Assembly (NCBI RefSeq): GCF_001441535.1
Contig: NZ_LMAU01000003.1
Span: forward strand, 186,001 to 250,000
Direction: 5' to 3'
Length of the DNA: 64,000 nucleotides
Source of the DNA: Tsuneonella troitsensis
GTDB lineage: Bacteria; Pseudomonadota; Alphaproteobacteria; Sphingomonadales; Sphingomonadaceae
Position 1 is the stretch's first letter. Every line of letters begins with the position of its first letter. Shown piece after piece: positions 56,319-64,000 of this stretch. The notes beneath the pieces were generated by a model. It saw only the letters and a list, made by a program, of their open reading frames with translations. It was not told the origin of the DNA and ran no database searches. A program made the translations under genes and the position numbers.

Positions 56319-56842
56319 TCGGCCGGTTCGGATCGCTGAACCGAGTGCTGTCGGCAAGCGCACCGCAGCTTAGCGCTGCGGCCGGGGGCCACGAACGGGC
56401 CTGCGCCGCGATCGCCGGAGCGCGCCGACTGGTGGAAGCCGCGCTGGATGAGGAATTCGTCCGCGCGCCCGTCGACGGAGCCGATCCCGCGCTCCACCAT
56501 TACCTCCGCGCGCGACTGGCGACTTCGGATACCGAGCGGCTCCATGTCGTTTATTGTGACGCCGCCCAAGGCTATCTTGCCGACGAGACCGTCGCCGTTG
56601 GCGATGCTGCTCGGATCGAGGCGCGCGCGCGGCCGCTGATCGAACGCGCGCTCGCGCTGGGGGCGGCAGGCTTCCTGCTTGCGCACAACCATCCATCTGG
56701 GGTGTGCCGGCCGAGCGCGGACGATATCGCCGCGACCCGTCGGTTGCGGGAAATAGCCGAGGCGCTCGAAATCACGCTGGTGGATCACCTGATCGTGACC
56801 CGGCGCAGCATCTATTCGATGCGCGCGGGGGGCTGCCTCTAG
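56213..56842 (+). CDS. radC: RadC / JAB-domain DNA repair-associated protein
   Basis: 209 residues. Contains the RadC MPN/JAB domain: ERLHVVYCDAAQGYL, then the metal motif LLAHNHPSGVCRPSADD. Preceded by a helix-hairpin-helix-like part (FGSLNRVLSASAPQL). It is shorter at the front than many RadCs, which lack a defined biochemical role despite the name. ATG 56213 is taken; GTG 56258 would cut the overlap with the upstream gene. The stop overlaps the converging ubiH stop by 4 bp. Confidence 0.85.
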   Translation: MVPSTKGFAARPLSVVAEFLAPFAGDQADELAGLLIGRFGSLNRVLSASAPQLSAAAGGHERACAAIAGARRLVEAALDEEFVRAPVDGADPALHHYLRARLATSDTERLHVVYCDAAQGYLADETVAVGDAARIEARARPLIERALALGAAGFLLAHNHPSGVCRPSADDIAATRRLREIAEALEITLVDHLIVTRRSIYSMRAGGCL

Positions 56843-58053
56843 GCCTTTAGCAATTCGGGCAGCGCGCCCCATACGCCGCGCGCCTCGTCCATGAACCAAG
56901 TCTTGAGCGGCGCCATCCGCTGGACCCCCGCCATGCCGATGCGGCGCACCGCGCTCGCGGCCTTGCCCGGAACCCCGAACAGCCGCGTGAGGCCATCGGT
57001 GGCCAGAGCGACCGAAAACGCGTCGAGGCCACGCCAGCGCTCGTACCGCGCCAGCACCTGCGCATCGCCGGGTTCGAGGCCGAGCCGCATACCCTCGGCG
57101 ATGACTTCGACGAGTGCGCCCACGTCGCGCAGGCCGAGGTTGAGGCCCTGTCCGGCAATGGGATGGATGCCGTGTGCCGCGTCGCCCACCAGCGCCAAAC
57201 GATCATCGACGACTTTCGCAGTGTGATGAAAGCCGAGCGGGTAGGAAGAACGCGGGCCGATCGAGGTGACGTCGCCCAGGACATCGCCCATGCGCTTGAC
57301 CACTTCGGCGTGGAACGCCCGGTCGCCCAGCTTGAGGGTGCCGGCGGCATCCTTTTCGTCTACCGTCCATACCAGCGCGCTGCGGTGGCGGCCCTCGGCG
57401 TCGTCGCGCATCGGCAGCAAAGCGAAAGGCCCGGCGGGCCAGAAGATTTCCCACGCGGTGCCTTCGTGCGGCAGCGAATGGACCAACGACGAGATGATCG
57501 CACGATGGCGATAATCCCAGGTCGCGACGGCCAGCCCGGCATCCTCGCGCGTCGGCGAGCGGCGGCCCTCGGCGGCAACCAGCAGGCTGCCCGCCAGCGT
57601 CCGTCCATCGGCGAGTTGCACGGTTACGCCGTGGGGACCGCGCACGCGCCCGACGACTTCGGTGCGCGGGTGAAACGCGATGAGCGGTTCGCTCTCCGCG
57701 GCCTCGTACAGCGCGAGACGGAGGCGGCGGTTCTCGAACATCCTGCCGAGCGAACCCTCATGCGCCTCTGGCACGAAGTCGATCCGGCCCGGCTTCAACT
57801 GGTCGCTGACCGCGATCCGCGCGATGGGGCAGGCAAAGCTCTCGAGCGCGGGGGCGATGCCGATGTTGGTGAACAGGTTCCAGCTTGCGGTGGAAATCGC
57901 GCTCGCCCGGCCGTCGAAGCCCTCCGCCGTCAATTCGGCGGGGTCGGCGCGGTCGACCACGTGGGTCGAGATGCCTTTCTTTGCCGCGGCCAGGGCCAGC
58001 GTCATGCCGACGAGGCCACCGCCCAGGATCACGAGGTCGCGCTTGTCGTTCAT
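56839..58053 (-). CDS. ubiH: UbiH/UbiF-family FAD monooxygenase
   Basis: 404 residues. Hydroxylates the ring in ubiquinone synthesis. FAD motifs: LVILGGGLVGMTLALAAAKKG (GxGxxG) and LVGDAAHGIHPIAGQGLNLGLRD. The exact ring position (UbiH, UbiF or UbiI/UbiL-type) cannot be set from sequence. ATG 58053 gives MNDKRDLVILGGG. Divergent from the DsbD-like gene by 28 bp. Confidence 0.92.
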   Translation of the reverse strand: MNDKRDLVILGGGLVGMTLALAAAKKGISTHVVDRADPAELTAEGFDGRASAISTASWNLFTNIGIAPALESFACPIARIAVSDQLKPGRIDFVPEAHEGSLGRMFENRRLRLALYEAAESEPLIAFHPRTEVVGRVRGPHGVTVQLADGRTLAGSLLVAAEGRRSPTREDAGLAVATWDYRHRAIISSLVHSLPHEGTAWEIFWPAGPFALLPMRDDAEGRHRSALVWTVDEKDAAGTLKLGDRAFHAEVVKRMGDVLGDVTSIGPRSSYPLGFHHTAKVVDDRLALVGDAAHGIHPIAGQGLNLGLRDVGALVEVIAEGMRLGLEPGDAQVLARYERWRGLDAFSVALATDGLTRLFGVPGKAASAVRRIGMAGVQRMAPLKTWFMDEARGVWGALPELLKA

Positions 58054-58081
58054 GGGGTCACGCCCTAGAGCGCGCAGCACG

Positions 58082-60127
58082 ATGCGCGCAAGGACATTGC
58101 CCCTGCTGGTTGCAATCTTCGCGCTGCTGGCCGTGCTGGTGCCCGGCGCGGCCAGCGCACAGGATCGCAAGAATCACATCGCCGCGCGGCTGGTCGCCGA
58201 AGGCCCCGTCGAACCCGGCAAGACGCTGACCATCGCGATTGCCTTCGATCCGGAGCCGGGCTGGCACGGTTACTGGTCGAACCCGGGCGACGCGGGATAC
58301 GGGATGGAGCTCGACTGGCAGCTTCCGCAAGGTTGGCGTGCCGGAGAGCCGCAATACCCGGTGCCGAGACAGCTGGTCATCGGCGGACTGATGAACCACG
58401 TGTACAAGGGCGCATATGCGGTCCTTGTCGACATCGCCGTCCCTGCGAACGCTTCGGCAAACGGGGACGCGCCCATCGCGGTCGATGCCCAGTGGCTGGC
58501 CTGCACCGACAAGATCTGCGTGCCCGAACAGGCGCGGCTGACGCTCGACCTATCCGCCCCGGCGCCTTCCCCCGGCTCGTTCAATCGCTGGCGCTCGGCC
58601 ATCCCGGCGCTGCTCGACCGGACGGTTACCTACGCGATTGCCGACAAGGAGCTCCGGATCGCGATACCGTTGCCCGCGGCGGTCGAGGTGCCGGGTCCGC
58701 ACGTGTTCTTCGGCCCGCGCGACCTGGTGCGATACGCCGCACCGCAAGCCTTCTTTCGCAAGGGCGACACGCTGATCGCCGAAATCCAGCTCGGCGATCC
58801 GATCGTCACGCCGATCGAATTCACTGGCATCCTGGCGCTTGGAGACGGCAACGGCATTCGTTTCGCGGGTCAACCGGGCACAGTGCCGCGCGGGGGCGAG
58901 CGGCTTTCGCCCGCGACGACCGACGCCGGGCCGCTGTGGCTCCTGCTGCTCGGCGCGCTGGCCGGTGGGCTGCTCCTCAACGTGATGCCCTGCGTATTCC
59001 CGATCCTCAGCCTCAAGGCGCTGAGCCTCGCGCGGGCGGGCGAGAGCGATGCCAAGGCGCGCGTCGAAGGCCTGGCCTATACCGCCGGGGTGATCGCCGC
59101 GACGCTGGCGCTCGGCGCACTGCTGCTTGCACTGCGCTCGGCGGGCGAGATGGTCGGCTGGGCATTCCAGTTGCAGGAGCCGGGCGTGGTCGCGCTGCTG
59201 CTCGTCTTGGCCGTCGCGATCACGGCGAACCTTGCGGGGCTGTTCGACCTGCCCTCTATTTCAGTCACGCGCGGCGGCGAGCCGGCGGGGGTGTTCGCCA
59301 CCGGGCTTCTCGCGGCGTTCGTCGCAACCCCATGCACGGGGCCGTTCATGGCAGCGGCGATGGGGGCGGCTTTGCTGCTGCCACCGGTGCAGGCGCTGTT
59401 GCTGTTCGCCGCCTTGGGCCTGGGCCTGGCGCTGCCGTTCCTCTTGCTCGGGTTCGTCCCGGCGCTACGGCGGATGCTGCCGCGTCCAGGGCCATGGATG
59501 GAGCGGTTCAGGCACTGGATGGCGGTGCCGATGGGTATCACCGCGCTGGCGCTGGTATGGCTGTGCTGGAGGCTGGGCGGTGCATGGTTCGCCGCGGTAT
59601 GCGTCCTTGTCGCGGCTGGGCTCGTGGCGGCGGTCTGGGCCGCCGGTCGGCGCCAGCGGGCGGGGCGGCCTGCCGGACGGACGTTTGCGCTGCTCGCGGC
59701 GCCCTTCGCACTATTCGCCGCCGTGGCGCTGCCCGCCGCCATCGCCAACCGTCCGGCTGCCGAGGCCAGGCAAGGCATCATCCCGGCCGAACCTTTCACC
59801 GAAGCGCGCCTTGCCGAAGCGCGCGCCACCGGCAAACCGGTCTTCGTGTGGTTCACCGCCGACTGGTGCCTGTCGTGCAAGGTCAACGAAGGCGTAGCGA
59901 TCGAACGCGAAGCGACGCGCGCGGCGTTCGAGAAGGCGGGCGTCATCGCGTTGGTCGGCGACTGGACCCGCCGCGATCCCGAGATCACCCGGTTCCTGAC
60001 CCGGCAGGGCGCAGCCGGCGTTCCGCTCTATCTGTGGTATGCGCCGGGCGCAGAGGCCGAGACCCTGCCGCAGGTGCTGACGCCCGATAGCCTCGTCACG
60101 CTGGCGGAGGCGTCTCCGACGCCATAG
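58082..60127 (+). CDS. dsbD: DsbD/ScsB-like thiol:disulfide interchange protein
   Basis: 681 residues. Signal peptide (LPLLVAIFALLAVLVPGAASA), a periplasmic DsbD-alpha-like domain with QWLACTDKICVPEQ, a CcdA-type membrane core with the cysteines in LNVMPCVFPIL and VATPCTGPFMA, and a C-terminal thioredoxin domain with CxxC (TADWCLSCKVNEG). The three parts form the electron relay that keeps periplasmic disulfides reduced. The layout is nearer ScsB than E. coli DsbD. It overlaps the converging lipoprotein gene end by 32 bp. Confidence 0.92.
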   Translation: MRARTLPLLVAIFALLAVLVPGAASAQDRKNHIAARLVAEGPVEPGKTLTIAIAFDPEPGWHGYWSNPGDAGYGMELDWQLPQGWRAGEPQYPVPRQLVIGGLMNHVYKGAYAVLVDIAVPANASANGDAPIAVDAQWLACTDKICVPEQARLTLDLSAPAPSPGSFNRWRSAIPALLDRTVTYAIADKELRIAIPLPAAVEVPGPHVFFGPRDLVRYAAPQAFFRKGDTLIAEIQLGDPIVTPIEFTGILALGDGNGIRFAGQPGTVPRGGERLSPATTDAGPLWLLLLGALAGGLLLNVMPCVFPILSLKALSLARAGESDAKARVEGLAYTAGVIAATLALGALLLALRSAGEMVGWAFQLQEPGVVALLLVLAVAITANLAGLFDLPSISVTRGGEPAGVFATGLLAAFVATPCTGPFMAAAMGAALLLPPVQALLLFAALGLGLALPFLLLGFVPALRRMLPRPGPWMERFRHWMAVPMGITALALVWLCWRLGGAWFAAVCVLVAAGLVAAVWAAGRRQRAGRPAGRTFALLAAPFALFAAVALPAAIANRPAAEARQGIIPAEPFTEARLAEARATGKPVFVWFTADWCLSCKVNEGVAIEREATRAAFEKAGVIALVGDWTRRDPEITRFLTRQGAAGVPLYLWYAPGAEAETLPQVLTPDSLVTLAEASPTP

Positions 60128-60653
60128 GCGCGCCGCCGCTAGACCGGCGGCAGCGTTCGATCAGTTCCGCCGGACGCGGACTTCCCTGCAGCTTGAGCGT
60201 GCCGCCTCCCGGTATCGTGACTTCCAGCCCGCGCCCGCCCGTGAGCGCTTCGAGCCGCGTGTCGGCCGGATCGTATCGCCCCTGCCACAACCACGCGCGC
60301 TTTCCCGCCACCTTCAGGGCGTCGATCTTCAGCCGTTCGACGTGGCCGTTGCCGATCAGCGCCATCATGCCCTTGGCCCCGGCATCGGTCGGCGCGAAGC
60401 GCGTGACCTTGAGCATCGCGCCGCTTGCCGCGCACTCCAGCGCAAAAAGCGGAGCCTGGCCCGGCAGGCCGAACACGATCCGGTCGGGTCCGCCGCCGTC
60501 GGCCCAGATCGCCCCGGTCGTATCCGGCGAAGTCGCCATGACGGTCGGCCCGGCGCTCTCGTCGTCCAATGCCATGCGCTCGACATAGCGATCGCTCGCC
60601 GGCGGACGACACGCGGCCAATACCGCGAGCAGCAGGACGGCGGCGCGCTTCAC
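60096..60653 (-). CDS. hypothetical lipoprotein, 185 residues
   Basis: GTG 60653 gives KRAAVLLLAVLAAC with a lipobox. The mature part contains IVFGLPGQAPLFALECAASGAMLKVTRFAPTDAGAKGMMALIGNGHVERL and GGRGLEVTIPGGGTLKLQGSPRPAELIERC, likely beta-rich. The family is unknown to me. Its GTG overlaps the S10 peptidase stop (GTGA), so both are one unit; the 3' end overlaps the DsbD-like gene by 32 bp on the other strand. Confidence 0.82.
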   Translation of the reverse strand: MKRAAVLLLAVLAACRPPASDRYVERMALDDESAGPTVMATSPDTTGAIWADGGGPDRIVFGLPGQAPLFALECAASGAMLKVTRFAPTDAGAKGMMALIGNGHVERLKIDALKVAGKRAWLWQGRYDPADTRLEALTGGRGLEVTIPGGGTLKLQGSPRPAELIERCRRSSGGAPMASETPPPA

Positions 60654-62146
60654 CGTGCGCGGATGAAATTGCGAATGTCGGCCGACAGCTTCCGGCGGTC
60701 CTCGTCGCGGACGTACATCATGTGCCCTGAATCGTAATACTGGTACTCGATCCGGTCCTGCGGGAAGCCGTTGCGGGTCAGCGCATATTCGGCGGCGAAG
60801 AACGGGGTGGCAAAGTCGTACCAGCCCTGGCCGACGAAGATGCGCATGCCCGAATTCTCGCGCATCGCCTTGCCGAGGTAGGGGGCTACGGTGAGGTAGG
60901 CATTGGTGTCGCGCCCGCCCGCGATCCGCCAGTCCCACGGCTGCACGCTGCCGATCGTGACGTAGCGCTGGTCGGTCTTGTACCCGATCCCGTCGCGCAT
61001 CCACGAATTGATCGCGGCGCTGTATCCCGCGTCGATGCCGTGGAAGCTCGGGTCGTTGTCAGGGTACTCGCCCGCGTTGTCGTAATCCTTGCCGGTATAG
61101 CGTGCGTCGAGCCGGCCCACGGTCAGCCCGCGGTCGCGCAGCAGTTCCTTGTAGAACCGACCGCTCGTCACCCGCAGATCCGCGCGGTCGAGGAATTCCT
61201 GCGACAGGCCGGTGAAGCGGGCAAGCTTGGGCAAGATCGCCGCGCGCTCTTCGGCCGATGCCTTCTGCCCCTTGAGCAGGAACAAGGCATATGGGCCGAT
61301 CGCGAACTGGCGCGCTTCCTCGACGAAGCCTTCGACCGAAGGGGCGCTGGCCTTGCCGTGATAAAGCGCCGTCGCGGCCATGCTGGGCAGCACCGTGATA
61401 TAGCCCAGCTCGGCCCCTTCCGTTTCGGCGCCCGCGCCGAAGTCGAGGATCGTCGAGATCAGCAAGACGCCATTGAGGGCCACGTCGTTGTAGCCGCCCT
61501 CCAACTCGTTGACGACCGCGGCCGCACGGGTCGTGCCGTAGCTTTCGCCGCCGAGGTACTTCGGGCTATTCCAGCGCCCGTTCTTGTCGAGCCACTGGCG
61601 GATCACCTGCGCGACCGAGCGGGCGTCCTTGGTGACGCCCCAGTAATCCTCGCCCTTGGTATCGCCAATCGTGTGGCTGAACCCCGTGCCCACCGGATCG
61701 ATGAACACGAGGTCGGTGACGTCCAGCAGCGAGTCCGGGTTGTCGAGGATGGGATAGGGCGGGGCGCCGTCGTCGCGGGCATCCGAAGGGATCGCCACGC
61801 GCTTCGGCCCGAACGCGCCCATCTGCAGCCAGACCGAGCCGGAGCCCGGACCGCCGTTGAACAGGAACGTGACGGGTCGCGATGGGTCGCGCGGCTCGGC
61901 CACATAGGCGGACGTGACGATCGCTGCCTTCGCTTCGCCCTTGTCGTCCTGGAGCACCTGCTCCTCGACGGTCGCGGTATATCGCATGGAGCGACCGCCG
62001 AAGGTGCCCGACAGGGTTTTCGAGGCACTATTCGCGACGTAATCCTTGGCCGCGACGGGCGGCTTGGCCTTGTCGTCCTGCGCCATTCCAGCGGTCGGAA
62101 CGAATAGGGCGAGCGCGGCACCGGTGGCCAAGATACGGAAAAGCAT
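60650..62146 (-). CDS. S10-family serine carboxypeptidase-like protein
   Basis: 498 residues with a signal peptide (LFRILATGAALALFVPTAGMAQ). Oxyanion region FNGGPGSGSVWLQMG, catalytic Ser in YLGGESYGTTRAA, Asp in GWYDFATPFFAAEY and His in DSGHMMYV make the S10 triad. Secreted, peptide- or ester-degrading; natural substrate unknown. It lies 80 bp downstream of uvrB on the same strand and overlaps the lipoprotein gene. Confidence 0.92.
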   Translation of the reverse strand: MLFRILATGAALALFVPTAGMAQDDKAKPPVAAKDYVANSASKTLSGTFGGRSMRYTATVEEQVLQDDKGEAKAAIVTSAYVAEPRDPSRPVTFLFNGGPGSGSVWLQMGAFGPKRVAIPSDARDDGAPPYPILDNPDSLLDVTDLVFIDPVGTGFSHTIGDTKGEDYWGVTKDARSVAQVIRQWLDKNGRWNSPKYLGGESYGTTRAAAVVNELEGGYNDVALNGVLLISTILDFGAGAETEGAELGYITVLPSMAATALYHGKASAPSVEGFVEEARQFAIGPYALFLLKGQKASAEERAAILPKLARFTGLSQEFLDRADLRVTSGRFYKELLRDRGLTVGRLDARYTGKDYDNAGEYPDNDPSFHGIDAGYSAAINSWMRDGIGYKTDQRYVTIGSVQPWDWRIAGGRDTNAYLTVAPYLGKAMRENSGMRIFVGQGWYDFATPFFAAEYALTRNGFPQDRIEYQYYDSGHMMYVRDEDRRKLSADIRNFIRAR

Positions 62147-62226
62147 GGCAGCCCTATGGCAAAGCGGCGCGCTGGGGTAAATCGTCGCGGCGGTTTATCC
62201 GGCGGCTAACGCCGACGAAAACCTGC

Positions 62227-64000
62227 TCAAGGCTTCCCGCCCATCCGCTTGTAACGGGTCTTGCCGAAGCGGTCCTTGCGGGTGCCCGGTTTGCCTTCGT
62301 TGCTGCGGCCGACGATGGGTACGCGTTTTTCAGCGTCGGGAATGCCGAGTTCGTCGGCCTCGAGACGTCGAATTTCATCACGCAGGCGGCCGGCCTCCTC
62401 GAATTCGAGGTCGGCGGCGGCGGTCCGCATTCGCTTTTCGAGGTCCTGGATGTAGGTGCGCAGGTTGTGCCCGACGAGGTTGTTCCGCTCCGGATCGCCG
62501 GTGTCGACGATCACGCCGTCGCGGCTGGCGGTATGCGCGACTATGTCCTGAATCCCCCGAATGATGGTGGTCGGGGTGATGCCATGCTCGGCGTTGTATT
62601 CCTCTTGCTTGGAGCGCCGGCGTTCGGTTTCCGCCATCGCGCGCTCCATGCTGCCGGTGACCCGGTCGGCATAGAGGATGACCTTGGAATCGACGTTGCG
62701 CGCTGCGCGCCCGATCGTCTGGATCAGCGACGTTTCCGAACGCAGGAAGCCCTCCTTGTCGGCGTCGAGGATACACACCAGCCCACATTCGGGAATGTCG
62801 AGCCCTTCGCGCAGCAGGTTGATCCCGATGAGCACGTCGTAGACGCCCAGCCGCAGGTCGCGGATCAGTTCGATGCGCTCCAGCGTCTCGACGTCGGAAT
62901 GCATGTAGCGCACCCGCACGCCCTGCTCGTGCATGAACTCGGTCAGGTCCTCGGCCATGCGCTTGGTCAGGGTGGTGACGAGCGTTCGATAGCCCTTCTG
63001 GGCGGTGGCCTTACACTCGGCGATGCAATCCTGGACCTGGTCCTCGACCGGGCGGATTTCCACCGGCGGGTCGATCAGCCCGGTGGGGCGAATGACCTGC
63101 TCGGCGAACACGCCGCCGGTCTGCTCCATTTCCCAAGTGCCGGGCGTGGCGGAAACCGCAAAGGTCTGCGGCCGCATCGCGTCCCACTCGTTGAAGCGCA
63201 AGGGCCGATTGTCGATGCAACTCGGCAGGCGGAAGCCGTATTCGGCCAGCGTCAGCTTGCGGCGGTGGTCGCCCTTGGCCATCGCGCCGATCTGCGGCAC
63301 CGTCTGGTGGCTTTCATCGACGAACAGCAGTGCGTTGTCCGGCAAGTATTCGAACAGCGTCGGCGGCGGTTCACCCGGCAGGCGACCGGTCAGGAAGCGG
63401 CTGTAGTTCTCGATCCCCGCGCAGCTTCCGGTGGCGGCGATCATCTCCAGGTCGAAGTTGGTGCGCTGCTCCAGCCGCTGGGCTTCGAGCAGTCGGCCCT
63501 CGGCATGCAGTTCCTTGAGCCGTTCCTCAAGCTCGAACTTGATGGCCTCGCTCGCCTGTTTCATCGTCGGACCGGGCGTCACATAGTGGCTGTTGGCATA
63601 GACACGGACCGAATTGAGGCTCGCGCCCTTCGCACCCGTCAGCGGATCGAACTCGCTGATCTCCTCGATCTCGTCGCCGAAGAAGCTGACCCGCCAGGCC
63701 ATGTCCTCGTAGTGGCTGGGGAAGATTTCGAGGCTGTCACCGCGCACGCGGAAGTTGCCGCGCTGGAAGGCGGCATCGTTGCGCTTGTACTGCAGCGCCA
63801 CGAGCTTGCGGATTGTCTCGCGCTGGTCGACGGTTTCGCCCTTCTTGAGGTCGAAGATCATCGCCGAGTAGGTCTCGACCGAGCCGATACCGTAGAGACA
63901 GCTGACCGATGCGACGATGATCACGTCGTCGCGTTCCAGCAGCGCGCGGGTAGCCGAATGGCGCATGCGGTCGATGGCCTCGTTCACCGAGCTTTCCTTC
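62227..64000 (-). CDS. uvrB: excinuclease ABC subunit B, N-terminus beyond the window
   Basis: The last 591 codons are present. UvrB is the helicase-like damage-verifying subunit of nucleotide excision repair. Motifs include the beta-hairpin region VSCLYGIGS, helicase motif II-like region LFVDESHQTVPQIGAM, motif V/VI block ECGLVCILDADKEGFLRSETSLIQTIGRAARN, and the C-terminal UVR motif DLEKRMRTAAADLEFEEAGRLRDEI. Walker A lies outside. The tail beyond UVR is basic. The frame is open at base 64000. Confidence 0.97.
   Translation of the reverse strand, partial: KESSVNEAIDRMRHSATRALLERDDVIIVASVSCLYGIGSVETYSAMIFDLKKGETVDQRETIRKLVALQYKRNDAAFQRGNFRVRGDSLEIFPSHYEDMAWRVSFFGDEIEEISEFDPLTGAKGASLNSVRVYANSHYVTPGPTMKQASEAIKFELEERLKELHAEGRLLEAQRLEQRTNFDLEMIAATGSCAGIENYSRFLTGRLPGEPPPTLFEYLPDNALLFVDESHQTVPQIGAMAKGDHRRKLTLAEYGFRLPSCIDNRPLRFNEWDAMRPQTFAVSATPGTWEMEQTGGVFAEQVIRPTGLIDPPVEIRPVEDQVQDCIAECKATAQKGYRTLVTTLTKRMAEDLTEFMHEQGVRVRYMHSDVETLERIELIRDLRLGVYDVLIGINLLREGLDIPECGLVCILDADKEGFLRSETSLIQTIGRAARNVDSKVILYADRVTGSMERAMAETERRRSKQEEYNAEHGITPTTIIRGIQDIVAHTASRDGVIVDTGDPERNNLVGHNLRTYIQDLEKRMRTAAADLEFEEAGRLRDEIRRLEADELGIPDAEKRVPIVGRSNEGKPGTRKDRFGKTRYKRMGGKP

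Overview
The window is a dense, high-GC stretch of an alphaproteobacterial chromosome. Gene content and order point to the Sphingomonadales, most likely the Erythrobacteraceae: trpS-murJ, secB | Tim44-like-mltA-smr, a membrane-anchored CycM-type cytochrome c, a complete PhyR/NepR/EcfG general stress response (GSR) locus, a VPAPP-type PEP-CTERM-like surface protein, and class I PHA synthase with a phasin. No insertion sequence, prophage, CRISPR array or rRNA was seen. One tRNA (Gln, anticodon CTG) is present. Family assignments come from reading the translations; no database search was run.

Layout. 1-7.9 kb: end of a GNAT gene, a DUF4136 lipoprotein, trpS, murJ, secB, and divergently a Tim44-like gene, mltA, an Smr protein and a transglutaminase-like peptidase. 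8-12.9 kb: katG with a perfect 18-bp palindrome upstream, a small secreted protein, aroC and two small hypotheticals. 13-16.6 kb: ruvA and ruvB separated by an unrecognised, visibly AT-richer gene that overlaps both, then a Ser/Thr/Gly-rich protein with a sorting-signal-like tail. 16.6-28.8 kb: a rhodanese lipoprotein, acnA, a DMT exporter, two different YkuD-type proteins, ispG leading a tightly overlapped operon, a ZntB/CorA channel and an isoaspartyl peptidase. 28.8-39.5 kb: pheA, cytochrome c, rlmE-ppx, tRNA-Gln, a LOG protein, glmM-DUF1272-thiD, a dicarboxylate-type symporter, Fe-SOD and an AI-2E-type membrane protein.

39.6-47.7 kb is the most informative region. It holds nepR-ecfG, a divergent CHASE-HWE histidine kinase, phyR, an Fnr-type regulator and a stand-alone receiver protein. 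Near-perfect EcfG (sigma-EcfG) promoters of the form GGAAC-N16-CGTT lie in front of nepR-ecfG, phyR and a small lipoprotein gene; slightly degenerate ones lie in front of the kinase and of a short non-coding stretch. That stretch (about 44152-44244) can fold into a hairpin presenting a C-rich 21-nt loop, followed by a strong terminator with eight T. This is the architecture of the Caulobacter GSR small RNA GsrN, and it is proposed here as its counterpart.

47.7-64 kb: lptFG, clpS, a phasin whose sigma-70-like promoter sits between the arms of a 19-bp perfect inverted repeat, phaC, an AlaC-like aminotransferase, a membrane-anchored LuxR-type HTH protein, radC, ubiH, a DsbD/ScsB-like reductase, an S10 peptidase and most of uvrB.
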